Notes under the pieces: generated by a model
Database searches by the model: none
Told to the model about the DNA's origin: nothing
What the model saw: only the letters and a program-made list of their open reading frames with translations
Shown here: piece after piece, positions 43,784-53,604 of the stretch
Layout: every line of letters begins with the position of its first letter
How positions within the stretch are numbered: position 1 is the stretch's first letter
Assembly (NCBI GenBank): GCA_958295845.1
Contig: OY282376.1
Location: forward strand, 2,431,022 to 2,495,021
Direction: 5' to 3'
Length of the DNA stretch: 64,000 bases
Origin: Caldilineaceae bacterium
GTDB taxonomy: Bacteria > Chloroflexota > Anaerolineae > Caldilineales > Caldilineaceae
Program-made: the position numbers and the translations under genes

Positions 43784-44701
43784 CTAGTTTTTCCTGAAAG
43801 TGATGTCCTCGCAGGTTTGACCGCCGCTAAGTGTCTTGGTCCACTTTTCGGAAATCGGTGAGAGCGGCCCTGATGCAGTCCCCGACAATCCTCGGTCCCT
43901 CGGAACACCTGGCGGACAATTAACAACATAGATTTCAACCGTAGTTCCTGACCCTGTGCCCTGACCGAATGGGGTGAAGCCCCACTTCCCTGGCGAGTCG
44001 CCGCACCCGGTACATTTAGTGTTTCTGGGACCGTGGAAAGCGATGTGCACGCACACTTCGTTCACAGGATTGTTATTGACATCGCGTACGTAGCCACTGA
44101 AGAAGCTTATAGCAGAATGAGCGTTGCAATTCCCTTGGCTGACCAAGGAGTACGGGAAACGAGGCGCAGGTGGTTGTGTAGGCACAGGTACCGGCGTCGG
44201 CGGGATTGGCGTAGCGGTCGGAGGCGGAGGAGCCGGAATGACCAATGCCACCTGCACTGTTTCGGCGTTGGTTGCCGTGACCAGCTGACCGAAGACCCAT
44301 CCAGTCTGGCCGCTATAGTCAATCTGCCACCAGTCGCCTAGCCCCGGGTTCTTCCCCGTAATTCGGAACTGCTGACCAGGTGAAGCCGTCCCAATCACGT
44401 TGTAATTGGTGCCAGGCCCTCCTCGTACGTTCATGAGGATGTTGCCTATCGTAACCGTGGCTGCCTCGGGCGTCGCAGTCGCCGCCGGGGCCACCGGCAC
44501 CGGCGTAGCTGCCGGTTGGGATGGAGTCTGCGAACTGGTCTGTCCGCCGCCCGACGCGGGCGCCGGGCCGACGGGCGTCGAAGTAAAAGTCGGTACCGGA
44601 GTGTTGGTTGGAAGGGCCGGTTCCACCGACGCACCTCGCGAGCCGCATGCGGTGAACACCAGAACCATAAATATGAAAGTCGGCAGGCGTAGCCAGAGCA
44701 T
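43784..44701 (-). CDS. SH3-domain lipoprotein with Cys-containing C-terminal domain
   Basis: 305 residues from ATG 44701 (GGGGGA upstream); earlier ATGs at 44722 and 44770 have no ribosome site. Signal LPTFIFMVLVFTAC has its lipobox Cys at ~17. A Pro/Thr/Ala-rich linker follows, then a bacterial SH3b domain (ILMNVRGGPGTNYNVIGTA, GWVFGQLV), a second Pro-rich linker, and a C-terminal domain of ~115 residues with about seven Cys (GNCNAH, EVCVHI, TKCTGCGDSPG, VVNCPPG, QTCEDITF) probably forming disulfides; PVNEVCVHIAF is like a carboxypeptidase-regulatory type strand. Function unknown; SH3b may bind the cell wall. Confidence 0.75.
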   Translation of the reverse strand: MLWLRLPTFIFMVLVFTACGSRGASVEPALPTNTPVPTFTSTPVGPAPASGGGQTSSQTPSQPAATPVPVAPAATATPEAATVTIGNILMNVRGGPGTNYNVIGTASPGQQFRITGKNPGLGDWWQIDYSGQTGWVFGQLVTATNAETVQVALVIPAPPPPTATPIPPTPVPVPTQPPAPRFPYSLVSQGNCNAHSAISFFSGYVRDVNNNPVNEVCVHIAFHGPRNTKCTGCGDSPGKWGFTPFGQGTGSGTTVEIYVVNCPPGVPRDRGLSGTASGPLSPISEKWTKTLSGGQTCEDITFRKN

Positions 44702-44822
44702 TGAAAGAATCCCCCTGTTCATATCAATAGAGAGACAGGCAAACGGATATAACGGAGGAAAAAAGGCCAATAAACTATATCATAAACCAAACACGAATAG
44801 GAAAGCGCCCTGAATTGTGTCC

Positions 44823-46334
44823 TTACCAGGAGTACCGCCTACGCGATGTTCCCTGCGACCGCGCGGGCTGGTTGGAAGACGTCTGGTCTGCGCTGCCTCG
44901 ATAGTCGCCCGCCTTGATCGTCCACACTCGACAGAGTTCAGCATCACGAATGCGAGTGCGCAGCCAGGGCTCCAGTCTCTCCTCAGCGATCGTCGTTGTG
45001 ATAACCGTAGGCAGCAGAGCACTATGGCGGTAATTCAGCAATTGGAATAACTTCTCCTTTGCCCAGGGAGTCGCACTCTCCGTCCCAAGGTTGTCCAGAA
45101 CCAGCAGCGGCACCCGCTTCAATTCGTCAAACCGCCGCTGGTGTGAATCACTTGAGTCCGGGTTAAACGCGGCCCGCAAATAATCCAGAAGATCAGGAAC
45201 GACAACAAACATGGTGTCGTCTTGGCCCGACGCCCGCAACTCATTTGATATTGCCGCAGCCAGATGAGTCTTTCCTGTCCCGCTAGCCCCAATCAACACA
45301 AGCCAACCCCGAGGATCTTCGGCGAAATACATCGCCGCCTGCTTGACCTCTCTTAGGTTGGCAGACTCCGCCGGTGAACTGTTGCGCCGCTGCACTTCGA
45401 AGGACTCAAATCTCTGTGATGCATGCAGAGAGAGAGTGCTCAGGTCGCCTTGGGCCGGGTCTGCCCCGGCACGGTAGTCGGGGGCACTGATATGAATGTG
45501 GTCTACCAGGTTTAAATCCTGTAGTCGGCTGCGCAGTCGTTGGTCCACGTCTGCCAGACGCTGATTCGTCGTCAGGACAGTCGGCAGTTGGCTGTTGTAA
45601 CGGTGGTTCAGTATCTGAAACATCTTCTCCTGCGCCCAGGGAGTTACGCCCTGTACGCCGAGATCGTCAAGGATAAGCAACCCTGTGTTTCGCACTTCGT
45701 CGAAAAGTTCATCATAGCTTCCTTCGCTGCTGGGGCCGAAGGTGGAGCGCAAATGGTCCAACAGATCGGGTACGACGACGAAAATCGCTGACTGGTCACT
45801 CTCGATACGTTGATTGGCGATGGCCGCGGCGAGGTGAGTCTTACCGCAACCATAGGCCCCCGTAAATAGCAGCCAGCCTTCTGGCTGCACGGCAAAGTCA
45901 TACGCCGCGTTATAGGCCCGCACCAGATTCTCCAATTTGTGTGCCGGCAGCCACGACAGGTTCGTGTCAAATTCTTCGAAAGTAAACCTGGCCAGCGCGT
46001 CCAGGTTGTGAACATCTCTAAAGTTGCGGCGCCGTCTCGAACGGCGTTCTTCCATTTTGCAGTGGCAAGGAACCGGTTTGCCATAATCGGGATGGCCCAC
46101 CGGCAGATCGTCCATCAGAAAACCCGTGCCGCCGCATTTCGGGCAAGTATCCTCCTGGGATGTCCCCTGACGTTCAGAACGGGACGGCAAGCCTGGCGGT
46201 GCTGGACGGTTCCGAAACGCGCCAACACCCGTTTCAAAAGTGGATCGCTGATCCGCGGCGACCCGCCCATCCGGATCCGTCCCGCCCTTCATCCCTTCAG
46301 TTAAACCACGCAGCAGGTCGTTCAACTCATCCAT
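44823..46334 (-). CDS. Double DnaC/DnaI-type helicase loader (two AAA+ modules)
   Basis: 503 residues. N-terminal zinc ribbon CPKC (64-67) with CHC (90-92), as in DnaI. Module 1 (~110-285): Walker [10 protein letters not shown] (159-167), Walker B LLILDDLG (D223-D224), sensor I TTN (255-257), Arg-rich RLRSRLQDL. Module 2 (~325-475) repeats the fold: GASGTGKTH (349-357), LLVLDNLG (D414-N415), TTT (446-448). Module 2 thus lost the second Walker B acid and the sensor Asn. Loaders of this family load the DnaB hexamer on ssDNA and are single-module proteins of ~250-310 residues. It overlaps the DnaD gene by 8 bp and lies near dnaB, which supports the role. Confidence 0.85.
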   Translation of the reverse strand: MDELNDLLRGLTEGMKGGTDPDGRVAADQRSTFETGVGAFRNRPAPPGLPSRSERQGTSQEDTCPKCGGTGFLMDDLPVGHPDYGKPVPCHCKMEERRSRRRRNFRDVHNLDALARFTFEEFDTNLSWLPAHKLENLVRAYNAAYDFAVQPEGWLLFTGAYGCGKTHLAAAIANQRIESDQSAIFVVVPDLLDHLRSTFGPSSEGSYDELFDEVRNTGLLILDDLGVQGVTPWAQEKMFQILNHRYNSQLPTVLTTNQRLADVDQRLRSRLQDLNLVDHIHISAPDYRAGADPAQGDLSTLSLHASQRFESFEVQRRNSSPAESANLREVKQAAMYFAEDPRGWLVLIGASGTGKTHLAAAISNELRASGQDDTMFVVVPDLLDYLRAAFNPDSSDSHQRRFDELKRVPLLVLDNLGTESATPWAKEKLFQLLNYRHSALLPTVITTTIAEERLEPWLRTRIRDAELCRVWTIKAGDYRGSADQTSSNQPARSQGTSRRRYSW

Positions 46335-47064
46335 AGCCTTCGTCTTTGCCTTCCGTCTCCCACCTTCGCAGAATCCCCCGGATGTAGTTCAGGTGGCGCT
46401 TGTTATTGAGCAAAGCGATCTCCATGGCTTCGGTGATCCAGTCGGGCGGAAAACTCTTCTCAAGGTCCCTGAGTTGGTCCGCGATCATTGCTGTCATCAG
46501 GCCGAAGTTTTGCTCGTATAGCACGAATATATTCGGTCGCTCAACGTGGAGCCGGGCCTCATCCGGTACAACACCCTCCAGTTCAGCCAGCATGCCCTGT
46601 CGAATTGCGGCGACCGACTGGCGCCCTTTGGCAGTGTTCAGAAAATACCAATCCTCGACTGAACCCTCACCGTCAATCGCCGCAGAGTCTTCCCCGCTGT
46701 TCCCGCCTTGGCCGTTACTGTGCTTCACATCGCCTGCTGGACCTGGATCCACTTCCATGCGGATCAGCGTGTTGCGGGCGACAGCACGCTGCAGCGCGTC
46801 CTCCAGCACAACCACAGGACTACGCAGCTCGCTTTCCAGATTCAGGCTGCTGAGCAGCGATTCGTCTTCCCGCAAGTCATCGCCGCGCACAAAGCGCAGC
46901 GGCCCTTCCTGCTCGTTTAACAACCAGAAAAAGTAAACGGTCAGCTTCAGCTCCGCAAGGTCGTCGATCTGGGGCAGTAAGTCTACAAAAAACAGGTCTG
47001 GCACGACGACGGCCAACATATCTTGGTCGGGAAAACCGACAAAACCGGACAGTTGTCGAGTCAC
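46327..47064 (-). CDS. DnaD-domain replication protein
   Basis: 245 residues. The C-terminal ~75 residues carry the DnaD/DnaB2 pattern: [54 protein letters not shown] (the YxxxILxxW motif for ssDNA). The N-terminal ~90 residues ([24 protein letters not shown]) look like a winged-helix domain. In Firmicutes DnaD remodels the origin and recruits the loader and helicase. Here it is 8 bp overlapped with the loader gene and 191 bp from dnaB. An acidic, Gly/Ser-rich linker (~115-140) separates the domains. Confidence 0.85.
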   Translation of the reverse strand: MTRQLSGFVGFPDQDMLAVVVPDLFFVDLLPQIDDLAELKLTVYFFWLLNEQEGPLRFVRGDDLREDESLLSSLNLESELRSPVVVLEDALQRAVARNTLIRMEVDPGPAGDVKHSNGQGGNSGEDSAAIDGEGSVEDWYFLNTAKGRQSVAAIRQGMLAELEGVVPDEARLHVERPNIFVLYEQNFGLMTAMIADQLRDLEKSFPPDWITEAMEIALLNNKRHLNYIRGILRRWETEGKDEGYG

Positions 47065-47255
47065 TTCTCCTCCAAAATGGGACCTGCATCCACCTCGCTA
47101 CCCACTGCGCCAACTCTTACTCTCATCCTGGAATCCGATGGTATTGCTTTCATACAGCCAAGATACATCGTCCATGTGTGAAAACATGCAGGATGCGGCA
47201 AAACGAAACAACTGAAGGTCTCTCTGCTCGTCCGGCAATTCACAGAAATCGCCCG

Positions 47256-49232
47256 TCAATAGTCCAGGTCCTCCCGCCGCAGCTCAAGATCGCGAAACTG
47301 GGTCAGTTCTTTGCGGAAGTAGAGACTGACCGTTCCGGTCGTTCCGTGGCGGTGCTTGGCGACCATCAGGTCGGCGATGTTCTGCTGTTCCGATTCTTCA
47401 TTGTAATAGTCTTCCCGATAAACAAAAATGACGACGTCTGCGTCCTGTTCAATCGAATTGTGGACAATGAAATCATTTGCAGCGAAATTGTGATACGCCG
47501 GCACCGTGAGATCGAAGACCTCTTCGACGCCATCTGCTTGAATGGATACCACATGGTCCCATCGTATACCACTTTCCACAGTCCACTTACTTGCGTCATT
47601 ACTGATCATGGCAGGAGAAATGGCATCGAAAGCAGAATTATGTTGCCGTTCCGTGGGCCCTACTGGCTGGTCGGCAATCCTCGCAGACTCTTTCTGGGCG
47701 GCAGCCCCTACACGTAAGCCACCGGAAGTCTCGGAAGCCGCGTATGACCTTGGAAATACCGACCGCAAGGCGTTCCCGTCTGTCACCGCAATCTGCTCAC
47801 TGCCACGAAGTTTGTCCAGGCGCTTCCATCCGCTATTCGAAAGAAATTTGTGATTGGCGGTTGCACGTATGGTTCTGCCCTCTTCTGTCGTGATCCGAAA
47901 AACCTGCTTTACCCCAGTGCAGAAGGCGTTGCTGACCCTCGCAGACACCAAGTCCTCCCGTACCTGATCGAGCGCGGCAATTTGAAACGCTTGCCGTCGC
48001 GCGAGCTCCCGTATCGGAGTCGACATCCCCAGTTCGGGAAGGTAGACCAGCGTGTCCCCGCTGAGGCAACCGCTTTCTCGCAGATCCGAAAGTACCGGCT
48101 TGTTGTTCGCCCTTGTCTCGACGGCCCTGCTGAGCTGACTGAGCGCGATCACCGGTACGTTTAGCTCTCGGGCCAGTCCCTTCAGCGAACGGCTGATAAA
48201 GCTGATCTCCTGCTGACGGTTTTCGCCTCGCGACCCGCCCCCTCCGCCAGACATGAGTTGCATATAGTCGACGACAATCAGGTCGATGCCGCTTTCAGCA
48301 TAAAGCCGTCGCGCCTTTGTGCGGATCTCCAACACCGATGCACCGGGCGTATCATCGATGAAAATGCTAGTTCCGGCCAGCGTATTGGCGGCCTCAACCA
48401 GGATCGGCCACTCCTCCTCATCGATCTGACCCATTCTGAGGCGATGGCTGTCAATGGCCGTCTCTATTGAAAGCAAACGCTGGACTACCTGCTCGCTGCT
48501 CATCTCCAGACTGAAAACAGCAACACGGGCGTCATAGCGGCGGGCGGCATTCTGCGCAATCGACAGTCCCAAGCTGGACTTGCCCATCCCCGGGCGGCCG
48601 GCAACTATAATCAAGTCACTCTTCTGGAAGCCGCCCAACATTTTGTCTAGAAGAACAAAGCCGGTGGGAACGCCCATCAACCTGTTCTGGTTGCGGGCCA
48701 GGAAGTCGATCTGGTCAACAACCTCGTCCAGAACTCTGGCAACAGGTGTCAGGTCTCTGTGGATGCGGCTCTCGCTGACACCGAAAATAATCGATTCGGC
48801 CCTGTCGACAACCTCGTCGACCTCATGGCTCTCGTCATAGGCAAGTTCGGCGATCTGGTTGGCCGCGCCGATCAGGCGCCTTAGCGTGGCAGTGCGCTCA
48901 ACGATTCTCGCGTAGTGGTCTACGTATATCGCTGTCGGCGTACTGTTAATCAATTGCGTGATATAGGCCGGCCCGCCGATCTCTTCGAGTTGATCCTTCC
49001 GTTCCAGTTCGTCGACGAGCGTGACGAAATCGGCCGGTTCACGCTTCTCATGCAGCGCCAGCAAAGCACTGAAAATCCACTGATGCGGCTCGCGATAGAA
49101 GTCTACGTCTCGCAACGTAGTCGATACCTTGACCATCGCATCAGGATCGATCAACAAGGAGCCCAGCACGGCCTGCTCGGCTTCCACGTTGGCCGGAGTC
49201 GTCTTGATTGTCGCCTCAGCTGTTTCGCTCAT
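47256..49232 (-). CDS. dnaB: Replicative DNA helicase DnaB with in-frame intein
   Basis: 658 residues before splicing, 454 after. N-extein 1-388: [13 protein letters not shown], then the RecA-like core with [17 protein letters not shown] (Walker A), [13 protein letters not shown] (Walker B) and [13 protein letters not shown]-extein 593-658: [32 protein letters not shown]. DnaB is the hexameric 5'-3' helicase of the fork. The intein interrupts between ESG and SIEQD, the well known site also used in Synechocystis DnaB. ATG 49232 has no strong SD. dnaD and the loader follow; rplI, a common neighbour, is absent. Confidence 0.95.
   Translation of the reverse strand: MSETAEATIKTTPANVEAEQAVLGSLLIDPDAMVKVSTTLRDVDFYREPHQWIFSALLALHEKREPADFVTLVDELERKDQLEEIGGPAYITQLINSTPTAIYVDHYARIVERTATLRRLIGAANQIAELAYDESHEVDEVVDRAESIIFGVSESRIHRDLTPVARVLDEVVDQIDFLARNQNRLMGVPTGFVLLDKMLGGFQKSDLIIVAGRPGMGKSSLGLSIAQNAARRYDARVAVFSLEMSSEQVVQRLLSIETAIDSHRLRMGQIDEEEWPILVEAANTLAGTSIFIDDTPGASVLEIRTKARRLYAESGIDLIVVDYMQLMSGGGGGSRGENRQQEISFISRSLKGLARELNVPVIALSQLSRAVETRANNKPVLSDLRESGCLSGDTLVYLPELGMSTPIRELARRQAFQIAALDQVREDLVSARVSNAFCTGVKQVFRITTEEGRTIRATANHKFLSNSGWKRLDKLRGSEQIAVTDGNALRSVFPRSYAASETSGGLRVGAAAQKESARIADQPVGPTERQHNSAFDAISPAMISNDASKWTVESGIRWDHVVSIQADGVEEVFDLTVPAYHNFAANDFIVHNSIEQDADVVIFVYREDYYNEESEQQNIADLMVAKHRHGTTGTVSLYFRKELTQFRDLELRREDLDY
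47457..48068 (-). other. DnaB mini-intein (204 residues, no homing endonuclease)
   Basis: Intein residues 389-592 of the DnaB precursor. Splice chemistry looks complete: Cys1 in block A ([12 protein letters not shown]), block [15 protein letters not shown] (Thr and His), block [25 protein letters not shown] ending in His-Asn, and Ser as the +1 residue. No LAGLIDADG or HNH motif is seen; residues ~95-165 are a non-conserved linker, probably what remains after loss of the endonuclease. Confidence 0.93.
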
Positions 49233-49491
49233 CGGAGTTATCTAAAGGAAGGTACTACCTGTCTGGACCGAACAACGCAAAGGGGTTTTGAACGCCTCTT
49301 CCACTTGGTCCGGCTTGTCGCATGGCGCAAATACCCCGGCCGGCAATCGCAAGAGAGATAAAAAACGGCGAGAACCGCTTGGATGCGACCCCGCCGCCGT
49401 CTTAGTGCCCTTTAGTTGCGATTGCGTAGCCCCTGTTCCCACCCGCCGGGCCGTCACCTTCGCGGCCGACGAACACCTCTACCAAGCCCCC

Positions 49492-50010
49492 TTAATTGTC
49501 GATGTCGAGCCCCTCGATAAAATCGCGAAAAACATCCAGGTCCTCATCGCTCGTTTCGCCAACTTCCTCTTCGACGCCATCAGTGCCCTGGCCCAGTACC
49601 CCTAACTCTTCTTCCGGCTGCATACCCGCCCGCTCCATCACTTCCTCGGCTACGTAAATGGGTACATCAACGCGGACCGCCAAGGCCACAGCGTCGCTGG
49701 GCCTGCTGTCGATCTCTAACGTCTCGCCGTTGGCTTCAAGTACAATCTCGGCGAAAAAAGTCTCGTTCTGCAGATCGCTAATCACAACATGCGTTATTTC
49801 GCCGTCAAGCGATTCCGAGATCTGGCGAAGCAAATCATGAGTCATCGGCCTTACCACTTCGATACCCTGAAGTTGTATTGTGATCGCATCAGCCTCAAAA
49901 GGCCCTATCCAGATCGGGAGATATCTCTCGCCGTTCTCTTCTCGCAACACCACAATTCTATGTTGGGACATCAGACTTACGCGCACACTGTCGATTACAA
50001 CTTCAATCAT
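49492..50010 (-). CDS. DUF151 bifunctional-nuclease-family protein
   Basis: 172 residues from ATG 50010 (AGGAG six bases upstream); the longer frame upstream is a chance opening. [43 protein letters not shown] is the DUF151 start, [11 protein letters not shown] and [21 protein letters not shown] complete it. The C-terminal tail is strongly acidic ([16 protein letters not shown]). Plant and bacterial members show DNase/RNase activity; cellular role is unclear. It begins the leftward strand next to a large repeat gap. Confidence 0.9.
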   Translation of the reverse strand: MIEVVIDSVRVSLMSQHRIVVLREENGERYLPIWIGPFEADAITIQLQGIEVVRPMTHDLLRQISESLDGEITHVVISDLQNETFFAEIVLEANGETLEIDSRPSDAVALAVRVDVPIYVAEEVMERAGMQPEEELGVLGQGTDGVEEEVGETSDEDLDVFRDFIEGLDIDN

Positions 50011-50228
50011 CCTCTGCTCCTGTACACGATATGCTGAACCCGCTTCAGGGATATTCGCAGTGAATCGCAGAACCAAATCCGGTTGGAACTCCCGGTCGGC
50101 CCGCTTCGGATTATAGCATAGGCGAATTTTCCCGCAAAGTGAAATCTGAATTCCCAGCGTCCGTCCGAACCCGCCATTTCCATCAAGCATCTCCCCCCGC
50201 ATCCCAAGGGCCACTCACCAGCAGCCCA

Positions 50229-50241
50229 TCCCCAAATTGGG
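50229..50241. repeat. Perfect 13-bp palindrome
   Basis: CCCCAA-A-TTGGGG at 50229-50241, about 220 bp upstream of the DUF151 start. A degenerate form, CCCCCCAATTCTGGG, occurs near 50320. A regulator site is possible; nothing else supports it. The 50011-50700 interval holds no gene I can support. Confidence 0.4.
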
Positions 50242-50719
50242 GTCAACTCTCCTTTACTCTTGATATCGCCAACCTCTGTTCCAGACAACCCCGGCATGGC
50301 CTCCCCGCCCAGAAAGTACCCCCCCAATTCTGGGATTCAACCCAAAACCAGGCCAATTGCTTCAAAAACGATGATATAATAGCCCAGTACCGAAATTCGA
50401 ACCGTCATCACCGAGAGCGTATCGCTATCATAAACTCAAGGCTCCTGCTGGCTGGGAATCTGAAGACGAGAAATGACCCTGGCCAGTCTGTGAACTTCCC
50501 ATACCCCATCTGTTCATAGCCCAACAACGTCGGCGAGAAAGCGTGTGCGAAGCAAAACGCAAAATCCCTCATTTGAAAAAACTGCCAGCTTGTACCCAAC
50601 TCGACCCGACTCTTTACGTCCAAACGGGCTGTGAAATGTCAGATGTCGCACAACTTTTGTATATTTCTTGCACAATATGCAAATATGTTTGAACGGGCCC
50701 GCCAGCGCTGAGAAGGCAC

Positions 50720-51458
50720 TGGCCACAGCCCGTCAGGCAAGAACCATGAATTGGAACGCAGAAAACCCCAAAACGCTCGTAAACGCTCATGATCTCTCGT
50801 AAACTCTCGTCTAAAGCTCATACGAGACAACCTGCATCGACAAGTCCCCAGTCACAACCCATCAGGCAAATCCCGTGTACTGTAGTTCAGGCCGCCCCAA
50901 AACGTTCGTAAACGCTCATGATCTCTTGTAAACTCTCGTCAGACGCTCATACGAGACAACCTGCATCTGCAAAACCCCGGTCACAACCCGTCAGGCAAAT
51001 CCCGTGTACTGTAGTTCAGTCCACCCGAAAACGTTCGTAAACGCTCATGATCTCTTGTAAACTCTCGTCAGACGCTCATACGAGACAACCTGCATCTGCA
51101 AAACCCCGGTCACAACCCGTCAGGCAAATCCCGTGTACTGTAGTTCAGTCCACCCCAAAACGCTCGTAAACGCTCATGATCTCTCGTAAACTCTCGTCTG
51201 AAGCTCATACGAGACAACCTGCATCGGCAAGACCCCTGTCACGACCCATCAGGCAAATCCCGTGTTCTGTTGTTCGGTAAACCCTAAAACGCTCGTAAAC
51301 GCTCATGATCTCTCGTAAACTCTCGCCCAACGCGCATACGAGACAACCTGCATCGGCAAGGCCCCGGTCATAGTCCATCAGGCGAATCCCGTGAACTGCA
51401 GTGCAGACAACCCGAAAACGGTCGTAAACGCTCATGAACGCTCGTCCAACACACTGAT
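50720..51458. repeat. 129-bp tandem array with helically phased CTCRT motifs
   Basis: About 5.7 units with an exact 129-bp period: the core ACGCTCGTAAACGCTCATGA recurs with its first CG at 50774, 50903, 51032, 51161, 51290 and 51419. Within each unit CTCGT/CTCAT-type pentamers follow one another at 10, 10, 10 and 11 bp, one per helical turn, and TCTCGT can pair with ACGAGA in the same unit. The constant second half contains CAACCTGCATCGGCAAGACC and CAGGCAAATCCCGTG. Frames that cross it (129 is a multiple of three) are broken by stops. A 13-bp direct repeat GAGAAAGCGTGTG flanks it at 50535 and 51459. Confidence 0.9.
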
Positions 51459-51494
51459 GAGAAAGCGTGTGTCCTACCTTCAACACCCTGCCCG

Positions 51495-52634
51495 ATGACG
51501 AATCCAAACCCTTCACAACCCCTCACAATTTGGCTCCTCTCCCCCTACCACACCGGAAGCCACAGAGCATGGGCCGAAGGCTATCAAGCCCACAGCCGTC
51601 ATTCCGTCCAGCTCTTCACGCTGGCCGGCAGATTCTGGAAGTGGCGGATGCAAGGTGGCGCAATCGATCTGGCCGCGCAGACAAAGTCAGACGGCCCAGC
51701 CCCGCCGCCTGACCTGGTCCTGGCCACTGACATGACAAATCTGCCGGCGTGGCTCGCCCTGATGCGGGGGACGCTGCCGTCGCGTACCAAAACAGTACTC
51801 TATATGCACGAAAACCAGTTGACCTACCCCTGGCGGCCTGGCGACAAGCCAGATCTGACCTACGCAATGATTAATTGGCTGAGCCAGCTGTGTGCCGACC
51901 TTGTCCTTTTCAACACCGAGTATCATCGGCGCAGCTGGTTCAGCGAGCTGCCAAACCTTCTCAAACACTTTCCCGACTATAACCACCTTGAACAGATCGA
52001 GCAGGTTGAAGCCCGCGCCAGAGTAATGCCGGTCGGTATCGACCTGCTTGAGGAGAGTCGGCCCCAGTCGAGAACGGGCCCCCCATTAATTCTTTGGAAT
52101 CAGCGCTGGGAGTACGACAAGCGTCCGGACCGTTTCTTCGACCTGCTATACAAACTCGAGGAAGCCGGACACGATTTCAGACTGGCGGTAGCGGGCGAAA
52201 ACTTTCGAAAAGTGCCGGCTGAATTTGAGGAAGCCGCGACGCGCCTCGCGCATCGAATCGACCATTGGGGTTTCGCGCCGTCGCGGAGTGAGTACCGTGC
52301 CCTGCTGCAAAAGGCGGACTTGGTCGTCAGTACCGCAGAGCACGAGTTTTTCGGCATCAGCGTCTTGGAAGCGGTGCAAGCAGGGGCCTTTCCACTCCTG
52401 CCGAACCGTCTCAGCTACCCTGAACTCATACCAGCCGAACTGCATGCAGCCTGTCTTTACGCCGACGATGAAGATCTCTTCACCATGGCATGTCAGCGCC
52501 TCAAGATGCCGCGCGCCGCGCCGCCCTCACTGCGGCGGACAGTACGGGAACGATTTGGTTGGCCTGTCGTAGCCCGAGAATACGATCGCCTGTTCACCGG
52601 GCTGGCAGGAGTCCCCGCGACGGCCAGGCATTAG
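51495..52634 (+). CDS. DUF3524-type glycosyltransferase, QTMAN/GTDC1-like
   Basis: 379 residues, GT4-like. The N-terminus matches the DUF3524 mark: [68 protein letters not shown]. The C-terminal GT-B domain has [35 protein letters not shown] and [18 protein letters not shown] (the EX7E sugar-nucleotide motif). The animal homologue mannosylates queuosine in tRNA-Asp. A bacterial role in queuosine mannosylation is likely but not proven; no queuosine genes are in view. First gene rightward of the repeat array. Confidence 0.88.
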   Translation: MTNPNPSQPLTIWLLSPYHTGSHRAWAEGYQAHSRHSVQLFTLAGRFWKWRMQGGAIDLAAQTKSDGPAPPPDLVLATDMTNLPAWLALMRGTLPSRTKTVLYMHENQLTYPWRPGDKPDLTYAMINWLSQLCADLVLFNTEYHRRSWFSELPNLLKHFPDYNHLEQIEQVEARARVMPVGIDLLEESRPQSRTGPPLILWNQRWEYDKRPDRFFDLLYKLEEAGHDFRLAVAGENFRKVPAEFEEAATRLAHRIDHWGFAPSRSEYRALLQKADLVVSTAEHEFFGISVLEAVQAGAFPLLPNRLSYPELIPAELHAACLYADDEDLFTMACQRLKMPRAAPPSLRRTVRERFGWPVVAREYDRLFTGLAGVPATARH

Positions 52635-52670
52635 TTTTTCTGGATTATGGCTAATCGGGACGAGGCCCCT

Positions 52671-53030
52671 TCAACCCCCTTTTTGTTTTCTGGAGAGCAG
52701 TCGCACTTCCACCGCCGCCAGGCCCTTCTCTGTCTTTTCAATCGCAAACTCAACCAGGTCGCCGGGCCGCAGGCTGCCAACACCGTCGAAACGGGACCGG
52801 TGGGCAAAAAGGTCCGGTCCGTCTGAACGTGAAATAAAACCATAGCTTCTACTTGGGCTGTACCACTTTACCAAACCGCGTTCCCGATTAGCGGCCGGCA
52901 GAAGAAAACCGCATCCTGAGCAAAGTGACGGCGGTTTTTGTCCTACAATTTCTATACGTTTGTCCTCCACAGTCCAAAGAAATGTTACACCGCAACGTTC
53001 ACAGACCATCATTTCATCTGACAATTCCAT
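52671..53030 (-). CDS. Cold-shock domain protein with N-terminal zinc ribbon
   Basis: 119 residues. Residues 10-45 form a zinc ribbon (CERCGVTFLWTVED, CSGCGFLL). Residues ~50-110 are a cold-shock OB fold with GLVKWYSPSRSYGFISRSDG (RNP1 region) and DLFAHRSRFDG (RNP2, where F-V/H-H is usual), ending ARF-like VEFAIEKTEKGLAAVEV. It should bind single-stranded nucleic acid. The fusion of this zf-trcl type ribbon with a CSD is seen in Chloroflexi-like and Cyanobacterial proteins to my memory. Convergent with the glycosyltransferase gene (36 bp). Confidence 0.85.
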   Translation of the reverse strand: MELSDEMMVCERCGVTFLWTVEDKRIEIVGQKPPSLCSGCGFLLPAANRERGLVKWYSPSRSYGFISRSDGPDLFAHRSRFDGVGSLRPGDLVEFAIEKTEKGLAAVEVRLLSRKQKGG

Positions 53031-53158
53031 GGCAGAAACTTTCCTCGAATTCTGTACGGTCTCGAGCAGTTAGTTGGAGAATAACGCCAACCCGCATGAT
53101 TTGACAATGCTATACAGTCCTGATACGATCGTTTTCCAGTTGATTCCTGCAGGCTGTG

Positions 53159-53230
<72 letters not shown>

Positions 53231-53231
53231 T

Positions 53232-53256
53232 AAACCGCTCATTCGAGCGGTTTTCC
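53232..53256 (+). terminator. Terminator of the tRNA
   Basis: AACCGCTC-ATTC-GAGCGGTT followed by TTCC, 2 bp after the tRNA end. Confidence 0.75.
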
Positions 53257-53604
53257 TGTTTGACTCCGATGTGTTTCCATAGCAATCTATTAAGTATTGC
53301 CGAACGACTTTTCTGTTGCGCATTTCTTGTTCTTCGCGCTAGCAGAAACTATTAGTGTGATACAATTTAGAGTGCGGCCCCCGTTGTTGATCATTTACGC
53401 TTTGAACGGGAAGATACCCGTCTCCCAATTTCGTGCAAGTAGTTGCACATTTGGGCCGTGTCGAGGCCTCATAGGCATAGTGGTGTCAAGGAGGAAAGCA
53501 GGACCATGAAGGCAAAAAACGGGACGGGGACATCCTCTGAACCGCGGCGCAACAAAGCGAGAGGACTTGGAAACGCAAAATGCTCCAGGAGGGATTACAT
53601 TTCA

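Noticed and set aside
50373-50378. TATAAT considered as a promoter -10 box
   Set aside because: The region 17 bp upstream has no -35 match and no gene starts nearby on that strand.
50720-51458. Possible CRISPR array
   Set aside because: The 129-bp units are repeated in full with no unique spacers between short repeats, and no cas gene is present. The same holds for the 58-bp and 17-bp arrays.
51205-51516. 103-codon leftward frame made of 43-residue repeats
   Set aside because: 129 bp is a multiple of three so chance frames repeat, but stops occur in other units and no ribosome site or signal supports translation.
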